DNA from: Skermanella aerolata KACC 11604 | Lineage (GTDB): Bacteria > Pseudomonadota > Alphaproteobacteria > Azospirillales > Azospirillaceae | DNA length: 64,000 bases | Reading direction: 5' to 3' | NCBI RefSeq assembly: GCF_000936425.1 | Contig: NZ_AVFK01000034.1 | Location: 1 to 64,000, forward strand | In this document: piece by piece, positions 1 through 7,097 of the stretch | Position numbering within the stretch: the first letter of the stretch is position 1 | Layout of the letters: every line of letters begins with the position of its first letter | Program-made: the position numbers and the translations under genes | The notes under the pieces: generated by a model | The model's input: only the letters and a program-made list of their open reading frames with translations | Databases searched by the model: none | Told to the model about the DNA's origin: nothing

Positions 1-817
1 TTCGGATGGTGTGAAACCAGCACCGCTGGTGCCGTGTTCCGGGAAAGACCTCGTCGAGCGCCTTCCAGAAGCCCAATGCACCATCGGCGACCGCCAGTTC
101 AGGAGCGATCGTGAGCCCGCGCGCCTTCAGGTCGATCAGCAGTTCGCGCCAGCTCTGGGCGCTTTCACGGACACCGACCTGGAAGCCGAGCAGTTCCTTT
201 TTGCCCTCCGGCGTGGCGCCGATCATCACCAGCATGCACTCGGCAGTGGGCTCCATACGGGCCTGGAGGTAGACGCCGTCGGCCCAGACATAAACATAGC
301 GCCGGGCCGACAGGTCCCGCCGCTGCCAGCGCGTATAGTCTTCCGCCCAGCTCTCTTTCAGCCGCGCGATGACCGCGGGCGACAGGTTGGGCGCATCCTT
401 GCCAAGCAGAACGCCTAGCGCCTCTTGGAAATTACCGGCCGAGACACCGCGCAGGTACAGGATCGGCAGCAAAGCATCCAAGCTCGTCGTCCGCCGTGCC
501 CAGCGCGGCAGCAGCGCCGAACTGAACCGGATCCGCTCGGCAGCCGGACCGGGAGCCCGGTCACGGACCTTGATCCGCTGGACCTCGACCGGCCCGATCC
601 CGGTCTGGATCACGCGCTCCGGTCCATGGCCATGCCGGACCAACCGGTCCCGGCCGTCGGCCAGCTTCAGGTCTTTGCTGGCAGCCAGGAATGCCGCCAC
701 CTCGGCTTCGATGGCCTGCTCCAACAATTGGCGTGCTCCCGATCGGAGAAGGGCCGTCAGCGGATCATCGATTTCTTCGGGCTGGCGAAGCCGGACAATG
801 CTGGTATCTTCGTTCAT
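1..817 (-). CDS. IS256-family transposase, C-terminus cut by window edge
   Basis: The reverse strand from the ATG at 817 reads without a stop to base 1, giving about 272 residues. The order of motifs is that of mutator-type (IS256, Transposase_mut) enzymes: an N-terminal helix-rich part, the LYLRGVSAGNFQEAL segment, then the two catalytic aspartates in YVWADGVYLQ and ELAVADGALGFWKAL, followed by RHQRCWFHT. The third catalytic residue and C-terminus lie outside the window. It catalyses copy-out transposition of its own element. It sits inside an IS3-type orfA, whose reading frame is cut at roughly 910-925. No frameshift or stop is seen in the visible part, so it may be active. Confidence 0.93.
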   Translation of the reverse strand, partial: MNEDTSIVRLRQPEEIDDPLTALLRSGARQLLEQAIEAEVAAFLAASKDLKLADGRDRLVRHGHGPERVIQTGIGPVEVQRIKVRDRAPGPAAERIRFSSALLPRWARRTTSLDALLPILYLRGVSAGNFQEALGVLLGKDAPNLSPAVIARLKESWAEDYTRWQRRDLSARRYVYVWADGVYLQARMEPTAECMLVMIGATPEGKKELLGFQVGVRESAQSWRELLIDLKARGLTIAPELAVADGALGFWKALDEVFPGTRHQRCWFHTIR

Positions 818-915
818 GGCGTAGCGCTCCCTCGTGGAGGTTCTGGCAGGCGTCAAGCACCTACCTCGTTACGCCACCTTCCTCACCTCGTCATCACCCA
901 GTTTCCGCCATAGCT
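1..915 (-). mobile_element. IS256-family insertion sequence (partial)
   Basis: The element holds the transposase ending at 817 plus about 100 bp of upstream DNA. The right boundary is placed near 910-925 because the OrfA-like protein encoded to its right stops matching its family just after the residues KAQLLDRE. I could not define the terminal inverted repeats because the other end is outside the window, so the boundary is approximate. Confidence 0.7.
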
Positions 916-1072
916 CCCGGTCGAGAAGCTGCGCCTTCCACTGCGTGATCTGGTTGGGATGAATGTCGAATTGCTGAGCCAGCTCGGCCAGCGTCTTCTC
1001 GTCCTTGACGGCAGCTAAGGCCACCTTCGCCTTGAAGGCTGGCCTGTGATTCCGACGTGGTCGTCTTGTCAT
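869..1072 (-). pseudogene. IS3-family orfA transposase fragment
   Basis: From the ATG at 1072 the protein begins MTRRPRRNHRPAFKAKVALA and continues with the HTH segment TLAELAQQFDIHPNQITQWK, the classic N-terminal DNA-binding part of IS3-group OrfA proteins. Family resemblance ends after KAQLLDRE; the last roughly 15 residues are encoded by the inserted IS256 end. No orfB is present beside it. It is therefore a dead remnant interrupted by the IS256 insertion. Confidence 0.85.
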
Positions 1073-1129
1073 CGTTTCTCCTGTGCGGCACGCATACTGG
1101 CCGCTTTCAGGCAGAAACTCCACTTATCC

Positions 1130-1290
1130 CGTTGCCCAGAATTCCCGAGCCAGCTCAAACCTCTTGAGCAATTACAAGCCTGCCATAGCATCCGGCTAAA
1201 CTTCGGAACGGCGCCGCCAAGCTCATGGACGCAAATAACCGTCATGCTGAAAGCTGACCGAAGATACCAGAAAAGCTATCGGCGAGGGAT
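1130..1290. other. non-coding stretch left of repeat element A
   Basis: No supported gene lies between the IS3 remnant and the repeat element. The sequence probably contains the left end of the IS3 element, but I could not delimit its inverted repeat. Confidence 0.4.
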
Positions 1291-1605
1291 AACGTTACAT
1301 GCTGCGTTACATTGACCGTTACATCCCAACAAGCCCCCTAAGCCCTTATTATACATAAATATCTATGAAAGAGATGTATTGTATGTAACGCCCTAACGCT
1401 CTCTCCTGAGTATCGTGATTCAAAAATCTGAAATTCAGAAATGATCTCCTGGGGGTTTGAGTCCGCCGCGATATTTTTTGTTTTTCTATGCATCCCGGAA
1501 CAGCGTTAGGAGCGTTACACAGTTAGGTCCCAACAAAAACAAGGACTTGCCAGGCAGGGCGATGTTAGGTCGTGCGTTGGGTCCGCCCAGCCCGCGTTAG
1601 GTCTT
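1291..1605 (+). repeat. non-coding GTTACAT/GTTAGG element, copy A
   Basis: Three direct CGTTACAT repeats (1293, 1305, 1317) are followed by an AT-rich tract containing CCCTTATTATA. Next come an inverted ATGTAACG (1383) and CCTAACGC (1392), an AT-rich stretch around 1470-1490, and then GCGTTAGG (1503), GCGTTACAC (1512), GTTAGGT (1522, 1564) and GCGTTAGGT (1594). The same order of motifs recurs at 50531-50808 in the same orientation. The arrangement of iteron-like repeats around AT-rich DNA resembles a replication origin or a multi-site protein-binding region. No adjacent primase or helicase gene is visible, so function is inference. Confidence 0.75.
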
Positions 1606-1965
1606 GATCGCCGCCGTGTGCTTCATCCTTGCGCCCCAAGAAGACGGGGCGGACGGATGACAGGGGACCGATATGACGTATCGGCAGTCCAGGTATTTCA
1701 TCGGACACTGCGCAATCTGGCTCGCTATGGGCCTGGCACTCTCGCCAGTGTCGGCATCAAGTGGGTAATCTTCTTCATGCCGTAGACCTCGGAGAACGGC
1801 TCGCTCATGGCGGCGATCATGTTTGTCTCGATCGGCCCGCATAATATCGAAAGTATCGGCTTATCGATAAATCCCACCCCAATTATTTGCACTTCCCACC
1901 GATGCGCGCCGCGTTCAGCATCTTATCCGGCCTTAATGTTTTGGGCTAATGGAGCAGAGCGACGT
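1606..1965. other. intergenic, no gene supported
   Basis: Short overlapping frames exist on both strands but none has a convincing ribosome binding site or family-like composition. Part of it is upstream DNA for the gene starting at 1966. Confidence 0.4.
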
Positions 1966-2706
1966 ATGTCTTGGAAATCCCTGACGTCTGAGGAATTCAG
2001 ATTCTGCCTTGAGGTCCGGGACTGGCTCGAGGATCTGCTGGGCATCGACATCCGCGGCGACATGCCGGCATCTGCCCTGCCTCCAGATGAGGAAATCATC
2101 TACGCCGAATTTCGGCTGGGCCGGCAGCTAACTGAGGCTGAAGAGCTGCTCGGATCGCGCATGTTGCGCTGGCTGCGGATCCGGCGCACTTGGGGCGGAG
2201 GTCGTGTTCCGCTGCTGCCGAACGAAGCAGACCTTCGTAAGTCCGCCCTGTTCGAGCGCCTTCGCAATGCGCTTGAGCCGTTGGACTATCCACCGCCGCT
2301 GGGACTGGATTGCCCATGGTACGCACTGGTCGAGGATCCAGGGCCCCACAGAGCCGATAGTTGGGAGATCGACTTCGGGGACGCTCCGGGCAAGCACTTC
2401 TGGGCCGGGCCTGGGGATGTCTGCTTCTTCAAGAACATCTATGAAATCCTAGAACGCACACCGGAGGAATCGGCAACACCGAAAAACCCGACCGATCAGG
2501 TGTTCATTGTGCGCAGCAAAGGGCTTCTCCGGGGGCGGCAATCGCCATACCGGTTCAGGCTGTGGTTCGAGGCGAAGGAGGATATCCGCCGCAGGCCGAA
2601 CCCTCCCAGCCTGAACACAGGTGGCAACTCGATCATTCTGCCGGTCCCTTTCGATACCGGCTCATCGGCTTGGCTAGTCTGCAATGCAAAGTTTTGGAGG
2701 AGGTGA
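1966..2706 (+). CDS. hypothetical protein, 246 aa
   Basis: I do not recognise this protein. The ATG at 1966 is chosen over in-frame upstream codons because GGAG lies about 11 bases before it and the upstream translation (from 1807) looks non-coding. The predicted protein begins MSWKSLTSEEFRF, is rich in charged and aromatic residues, has no signal peptide or membrane segment, and contains a basic RMLRWLRIRRTWGGGR stretch near residues 65-80. It is flanked by the repeat element and faces a phosphatase gene convergently. No frameshift is apparent. Confidence 0.55.
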   Translation: MSWKSLTSEEFRFCLEVRDWLEDLLGIDIRGDMPASALPPDEEIIYAEFRLGRQLTEAEELLGSRMLRWLRIRRTWGGGRVPLLPNEADLRKSALFERLRNALEPLDYPPPLGLDCPWYALVEDPGPHRADSWEIDFGDAPGKHFWAGPGDVCFFKNIYEILERTPEESATPKNPTDQVFIVRSKGLLRGRQSPYRFRLWFEAKEDIRRRPNPPSLNTGGNSIILPVPFDTGSSAWLVCNAKFWRR

Positions 2707-2800
2707 AACTGAATGGCCTTCAAGCCAAAAAGGTCATAGCCCAACCTTGGACGCCGACCCACACACCACAAGCCGGTAAGTCCCGCCTGCAAACAGCTTC

Positions 2801-3391
2801 TTAACGCAAACCGCTGTAAGGCTTGGGCGAGATCAGATCGTACAACTCCAACTCGGCTACGCGCTGCTGCGCGCGTTCAATTTCCTGTGATTTCCACCGG
2901 GCGATCGCTTGGTTGATTCTGCCCTGGCTCCCTAGGATGTCGTCGGCATATCTGAGGACCAGCGCGTTTGGCCACATCTCCTCACCACGCAGGGCAGACA
3001 CACGCTCGACGCGGGCGATAGCCTCTACTGGAGCATCTCCATGCTGGACGAGCACAGCGATGGCCATGGCCGGGGAGCGGCTGACCCCTGCATGGCAATG
3101 GCACAGAAAACGATCTCCCTGCTTCAATCCGGCGGTAAACTCAAGCGCCGCGGCGATTTGGTCCCTCGTAGGAGCATCGGGCAGGACCTCATTCTCTAAA
3201 TCGTCGAAGTAGACCACCTTGTTGTTGTTAACGCCCAACGGGAAGTTCCTATAGACTGAGATTCGGTCGATTAGAGACAGCGTGCTTGTCGCCCAGGCGT
3301 CATGCAGCCCAGGAGCCTCATCAATGGTGCAGATCTTCAGATCGAACACAGGCTTCTTCTCCATAGACTGAACTTCCGCAACTAACGCCAT
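2801..3391 (-). CDS. dual-specificity/tyrosine phosphatase family protein
   Basis: The 196-residue protein carries the cysteine phosphatase loop FLCHCHAGVSRSPAMA (HCX5R: Cys, then HAGVS, then Arg) near residues 95-110, with an upstream DLENEVLPDAP segment where the general-acid aspartate loop would fall. This is the architecture of compact bacterial phosphatases that hydrolyse phosphotyrosine or related phosphomonoesters. The ATG at 3391 overlaps the TAG of the upstream frame by ten bases, which suggests translational coupling; an internal ATG at 3364 with GGAAG upstream is an alternative. It is the last gene of a leftward operon of unknowns. Confidence 0.8.
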   Translation of the reverse strand: MALVAEVQSMEKKPVFDLKICTIDEAPGLHDAWATSTLSLIDRISVYRNFPLGVNNNKVVYFDDLENEVLPDAPTRDQIAAALEFTAGLKQGDRFLCHCHAGVSRSPAMAIAVLVQHGDAPVEAIARVERVSALRGEEMWPNALVLRYADDILGSQGRINQAIARWKSQEIERAQQRVAELELYDLISPKPYSGLR

Positions 3392-4055
3392 CCGGATGAA
3401 ACATAGAGCGGAACGGTCCGGGTGTCACCTGACTGTCCGTTTTGAAAGTGCAGCCAGTGCCATTTGAGCGAGGGTGAACGGTCACGTCCGGGGCTATTTG
3501 GAGGGTCAGAAATGCCCTTGCTGGAGGCTTGGATGTGGACGCCCGAGCCGGTGCCGCCTGACGGCACCGGTGCGCTGTCGTACCACCCCTGGATCATGCC
3601 GATCATGTCGGCATAGCTGCGTGGCCCGCCCCTAGCGAAGAACAGGCGCCGGTTCTCCCACGCCGCCCTAGAATGGCTGCGAGCCGACGGCTCCACCGGA
3701 TTCCGTACGATGGCGCAGATCTGTTCCGCGGTGAATGTCGGCGGCATCCCCGGACGCAGCGCATCGGCCAGCCGGTCAGCCAGCGCCAGATCGGGCTCGT
3801 CGTCCCAACGCCGTCGCCAGCACCGGACTGTCTGAACGTAAACCAGCGACGAAGGCACCTTTTCCGCCGGTCCGCCCCGGTGAGATGGCTCAGCGCATCC
3901 AGGCCGCAGGGGTCGAGCAGCCGGCAGTATTCGCCCATCGGGCCGTATCCGAGATTGACCGGGACCAGGGCCAGATGGTCGAGGTCGAGGGCGTCGCGGC
4001 CATCAGGTCCGGAGCCTTCGTTTCCTGTCGCGTCAAGATCATCCGTCCAGCGCAT
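3382..4055 (-). pseudogene. hypothetical gene, apparently frameshifted near 3855
   Basis: From the ATG at 4055 one frame is coding-like to about residue 75 (MRWTDDLDATGNEGSG to RRWFTFRQS). The neighbouring frame then becomes coding-like (VRCWRRRWDDEPDLALADRL and beyond) to the TAG at 3382. The two frames overlap around 3830-3860, so the simplest reading is one gene with a single-base indel. Two separate overlapping genes, the second starting at 3858, remain possible. I cannot assign a family. It lies between a small unknown gene (17-base overlap) and the phosphatase gene. Confidence 0.45.
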
Positions 4056-4365
4056 GTGCGTCTCCTTCCTGACGGCGTTCCAGTGAAGCCGAGGGTGTGG
4101 CCGTCGCTTCGGCCTCGACCCATCCGACGCCGTCAAGTCCCAGGATCTGGCCGGCGGTGCGGCGCGGACAGGTGCAGCGTATCGCCCCGGTTACGGCGTA
4201 GGCGCCATCGACGTCGGCGCCAAGGTCCCGATGGCCCTGTACAAGGGTATCGAGATCGGCCCGGCCATCGTCGCACAGAATGACGATCCAGGGAGTGCTT
4301 TTCCCCTCTGGATTTCGTTTCTCCGTTTCGCCGGTGCTGAGAGCCGCGTCATCGTCCAGAGACAT
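4039..4365 (-). CDS. hypothetical protein, 108 aa
   Basis: Unrecognised. The ATG at 4365 is preferred because AGGA stands eight bases upstream; a longer form from 4380 is possible. The product starts MSLDDDAALSTGETEKRN, contains a compact central part (WIVILCDDGRADLDTLVQGH) and a CTCPRRTAG segment. Its 3' end overlaps the next gene's start at 4055 by 17 bases, typical of an operon with the downstream frameshifted gene and phosphatase. Confidence 0.5.
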   Translation of the reverse strand: MSLDDDAALSTGETEKRNPEGKSTPWIVILCDDGRADLDTLVQGHRDLGADVDGAYAVTGAIRCTCPRRTAGQILGLDGVGWVEAEATATPSASLERRQEGDAHALDG

Positions 4366-4560
4366 GCCGCCATCCTGCAAGGGTGAATGACTTTAAGCTT
4401 TGCCAGAAGGTAACGTAGAACGCGCCGGCGCGCCAGGGGTTCTTCAATCGGAGACGATTGTTCAACTTCTTTTCGGTTTTCGCAATATTCGGTTGCCGAT
4501 GTCGTCTACATTCAGGAGAAGGTCAGTTGACACGCTACTGTTCCGATGGTCTAAAAACTT

Positions 4561-5076
4561 ATGGTTTTAGATCGTGATGCTTCCGAATATCCAGCTTTCC
4601 TGGATCATGGGCGAGGGGGCTATCTGATCGGCACGGACGATCAAGTAGCACGGGCAAGGCAAATCAGGAAGTCGGTCGTCCGCGACATGTATGCTGCCGT
4701 CCCCCTGTTATCCAGGGCCTGCCCGTCATCGGCCGGCTGGCTCGACGACTTGGTCCGCGAGATCGCGGAAAAGCCGGAAGCCTCGTGGTGGCTGACGTCC
4801 GCCGGTCGGCGCCATGTCAGCGTCAATCGGGCCCTGCCCTTCGAGCTGAGGGTCGCCGCCGCCCTTCCGGCGACGCTCTTTGATCGATGGCTCGATCGCC
4901 TCGGGCACGACGACCTGCTCCGGCTGCTGAGCGGTGCCGCTCCGCGCAGCATCACGGCCGACGTCCACCAGCTTCCGCTCGACAAGCTGCTGGAACGGGC
5001 TGATGTTCGGCGCCAGGCGGTTGAGGGTGTGTTCGAGGCTTGTTTCGCCCCGGCCGCCGCCTCGGACGGCGACTAG
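4561..5076 (+). CDS. hypothetical protein, 171 aa
   Basis: Unrecognised soluble protein beginning MVLDRDASEYPAFLDHGRGG. It is rich in Arg, Leu and Ala, with no membrane segment or signal peptide. There is no strong ribosome binding site before the ATG at 4561, so the start is uncertain. Its TAG stop (5074-5076) overlaps the TAG of the convergent gene on the other strand (5073-5075) through a shared CTAG, so the two coding regions abut tail to tail with no spacer or terminator. Confidence 0.55.
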   Translation: MVLDRDASEYPAFLDHGRGGYLIGTDDQVARARQIRKSVVRDMYAAVPLLSRACPSSAGWLDDLVREIAEKPEASWWLTSAGRRHVSVNRALPFELRVAAALPATLFDRWLDRLGHDDLLRLLSGAAPRSITADVHQLPLDKLLERADVRRQAVEGVFEACFAPAAASDGD

Positions 5077-5390
5077 CCGCGGAAAAAGCGCGAGAAGCCC
5101 GGGGCCGTGAGCCGCGGCATCCGGCCGAGCAGAGGCCGCAGTGCTACGCCCTGCGTGGCCCGAAAATCGGTCCATCGCCGCCACAGCCTGAGCACCGTCG
5201 GCTCCGACCGGTCAACGATGATCTCCGACCAGGCGACCGGATTGCACATCACGATCAGGCCGGCGAAGGTCGGGATCCAGTCCCAGCCCGGCATGTACAT
5301 CACGACCGTCCACAGCGTTACCAAAAAAGCAAAAGACAGCCGGAGCGCCCTCACGGCCGGGTGGTCGGCGTAAATCGTATAATCGAACAT
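5073..5390 (-). CDS. small inner-membrane protein, 105 aa
   Basis: The ATG at 5390 is preceded by GGAG at good spacing. The protein MFDYTIYADHPAVRALRLSF begins with a short soluble part, then has two hydrophobic segments (about residues 19-37 and 42-56; LSFAFLVTLWTVVMYMPGW and WIPTFAGLIVMCNPVAW) and a basic cytosolic tail ending in SRFFRG. This suggests a two-helix inner-membrane protein of unknown role. The hairpin's short loop and positive tail predict both termini in the cytoplasm. Confidence 0.65.
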   Translation of the reverse strand: MFDYTIYADHPAVRALRLSFAFLVTLWTVVMYMPGWDWIPTFAGLIVMCNPVAWSEIIVDRSEPTVLRLWRRWTDFRATQGVALRPLLGRMPRLTAPGFSRFFRG

Positions 5391-5718
5391 CGGAGACTCC
5401 GGTAGGTTTGCCGCCTGCGCGGCGCGGCGCGGCGTTCGTGGAAAAGAAGATAATCGTTCTCTGGCGCTCGTGCCATAACCCCGAATGGCTAGAAAGTCTG
5501 CTAAAAATGGGTGTTTTCGGTTTTTTCTCTCTTTTGCTCCCGCGGGTGGAATCGGCGCCCGTAACCGGAAAACATCGAATATCCGGTTGCCCATTTCGAT
5601 GCGGCATATCAGATAGTTCCGGGTGGACGGCACGCCGGCTCAACCGTGGCGGCTGATATTGTAAAAAGACGGAGCGCGTGGGGAACGGCGGCGCGCCCGG
5701 CAGATGGAGTGGTGCGAC

Positions 5719-6258
5719 ATGACCGCAGAAACGAGCGTCCGGCGCGACGATACGGCGCCAAGTCAGCAGGGAACGGAGAAACCGGTCTTCGTTTCCCGGT
5801 TCCTGGCGCAGCCCGAGCTGGCGCTCGGCGACAGCGCCGTGGCCGAGGCCGTGGCGCGGCTGAACACATATCTCGAGCAGGTCGAGTACAAGCAGGAATT
5901 CATTTCTGAAGCGATCGCGGTCACCGTCGGCGAGCGCCGCATCCGGAGCGGCAGCGACCTGGTCCGGCGGTTGACCTTCGGCCGGGCCGCCCTTGGGCAG
6001 TATCTCTTCGAGGCGACCCGCGGCCGATCCCTTGACCTGATCTCGAGTGCCCAGACCCTGGTCAACGCGGTCCGCGATCTCGTCCGCAGGGAGCGCGCCG
6101 GCGAACTCAGGCCCTTCGTGCCGGCACGGGTCCGCAAGAGCATCGAGGACGAGGCTCCCGGCATGCCGACCAGGGCCGAGCAGGCTCGCAAATCCTGGGA
6201 GCGGATCAAGCCGGCGCCGCAAGGCTTCGGCATCTCGACCAGCAGGCTGAACTTCTAG
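5719..6258 (+). CDS. hypothetical protein, 179 aa
   Basis: Unrecognised. The ATG at 5719 has GGAG eight bases upstream and is preferred over the ATG at 5704. The protein starts MTAETSVRRDD and is mostly helical (ALGDSAVAEAVARLNTYLEQ and later DLVRRERAGELRPFVPARVR). A mildly basic C-terminus ends STSRLNF. No signal peptide or transmembrane helix. It is convergent with a two-gene leftward operon. Confidence 0.6.
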   Translation: MTAETSVRRDDTAPSQQGTEKPVFVSRFLAQPELALGDSAVAEAVARLNTYLEQVEYKQEFISEAIAVTVGERRIRSGSDLVRRLTFGRAALGQYLFEATRGRSLDLISSAQTLVNAVRDLVRRERAGELRPFVPARVRKSIEDEAPGMPTRAEQARKSWERIKPAPQGFGISTSRLNF

Positions 6259-6282
6259 GGTCTGATGCCTATGCGATCCAGC

Positions 6283-6534
6283 TTACGGCTGGACGCCGAG
6301 CCAATCCAGGACCTCGTCGAGCGAGGCCGACAACCGGATCGGCCGCGACGAGATGATCAGCATCGTCTCGTCGCCGATCTCGTCGATCTCAGACACCAGC
6401 GAGACGGAGTTGATGCGCGCGAGATGACGCAGGCCGGACTGGTCGCGCAGCAGCAGGTAAGGACCGATGCGCGTTCCTGTCATGCTGCCGGTCAGGGCAT
6501 CCGGCGCGCCGCCGGTGTCGGCCTCGCCGCTCAT
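6283..6534 (-). CDS. hypothetical protein, 83 aa
   Basis: Short, unrecognised protein whose second half alternates hydrophobic and polar residues (TRIGPYLLLRDQSGLRHLAR, then VSLVSEIDEIGDETMLIISS), suggesting a small beta-rich fold. Its ATG overlaps the stop of the upstream zinc-ribbon-like gene by four bases (6531-6534), so the two are co-translated. Confidence 0.55.
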   Translation of the reverse strand: MSGEADTGGAPDALTGSMTGTRIGPYLLLRDQSGLRHLARINSVSLVSEIDEIGDETMLIISSRPIRLSASLDEVLDWLGVQP

Positions 6535-6806
6535 GATCGGTCCGTCTTCCTGCCCAGTAGGGCCGCGAAGGCTGGTGCGATCGGTCTTTCCGTGACCGAG
6601 TCAGGGTCGATCGAGGCCCTGACGCCGCGCCGGCCGCACGCCCTGCAGATCCCCTTGAGACCCGTCACGTCCCGCCCCGACGAGCCGATCATGCCGATGA
6701 TGTCCCGTGGGGCGTAGCGCGCCTCGTGGCCGCAGGGGCACTTGAAAAGGACCAGCAGACCCTGCCTCGCGACGTCGCCCAGCGTGTCCAGCCTGCGCGA
6801 TCCCAT
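6531..6806 (-). CDS. small zinc-ribbon-like protein, 91 aa
   Basis: The sequence LFKCPCGHEARYAP near residues 20-33 and GICRACGRRGVRA near residues 52-64 give paired cysteines (CxC and CxxC) spaced like a treble-clef or zinc-ribbon knuckle. Between them is a helical DIIGMIGSSGRDVTGLKG segment. Proteins of this look usually bind nucleic acid or serve as adaptors, but I cannot name the family. It is the first gene of an overlapping pair and starts at the ATG at 6806. Confidence 0.55.
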   Translation of the reverse strand: MGSRRLDTLGDVARQGLLVLFKCPCGHEARYAPRDIIGMIGSSGRDVTGLKGICRACGRRGVRASIDPDSVTERPIAPAFAALLGRKTDRS

Positions 6807-7097
6807 CTAATCCCCTTCCCCACCCGGCCTATCCTTTCAATAACTTGGAACGAAACAGGAACAGAGTCTATTCTAAGTCCAGGGCGGGGCAAGCTATTGG
6901 AAGGATTAGCCGCGGTGGTCCGGATCGTCGGAAGAAGACGGGAAGGCGGTGCTTCCCTGGTCCGTGTTATTTCCGATTTTCCCAAATATCGGGGCGCGAA
7001 AGTCATAATCCTGGCGCGGCTGGGCAGGTTGATTGACAAGATGGCCGCCCTGCCAATACCATTATCGGGACAGGGCAAGGGCCGGCGGTCTTTCATC

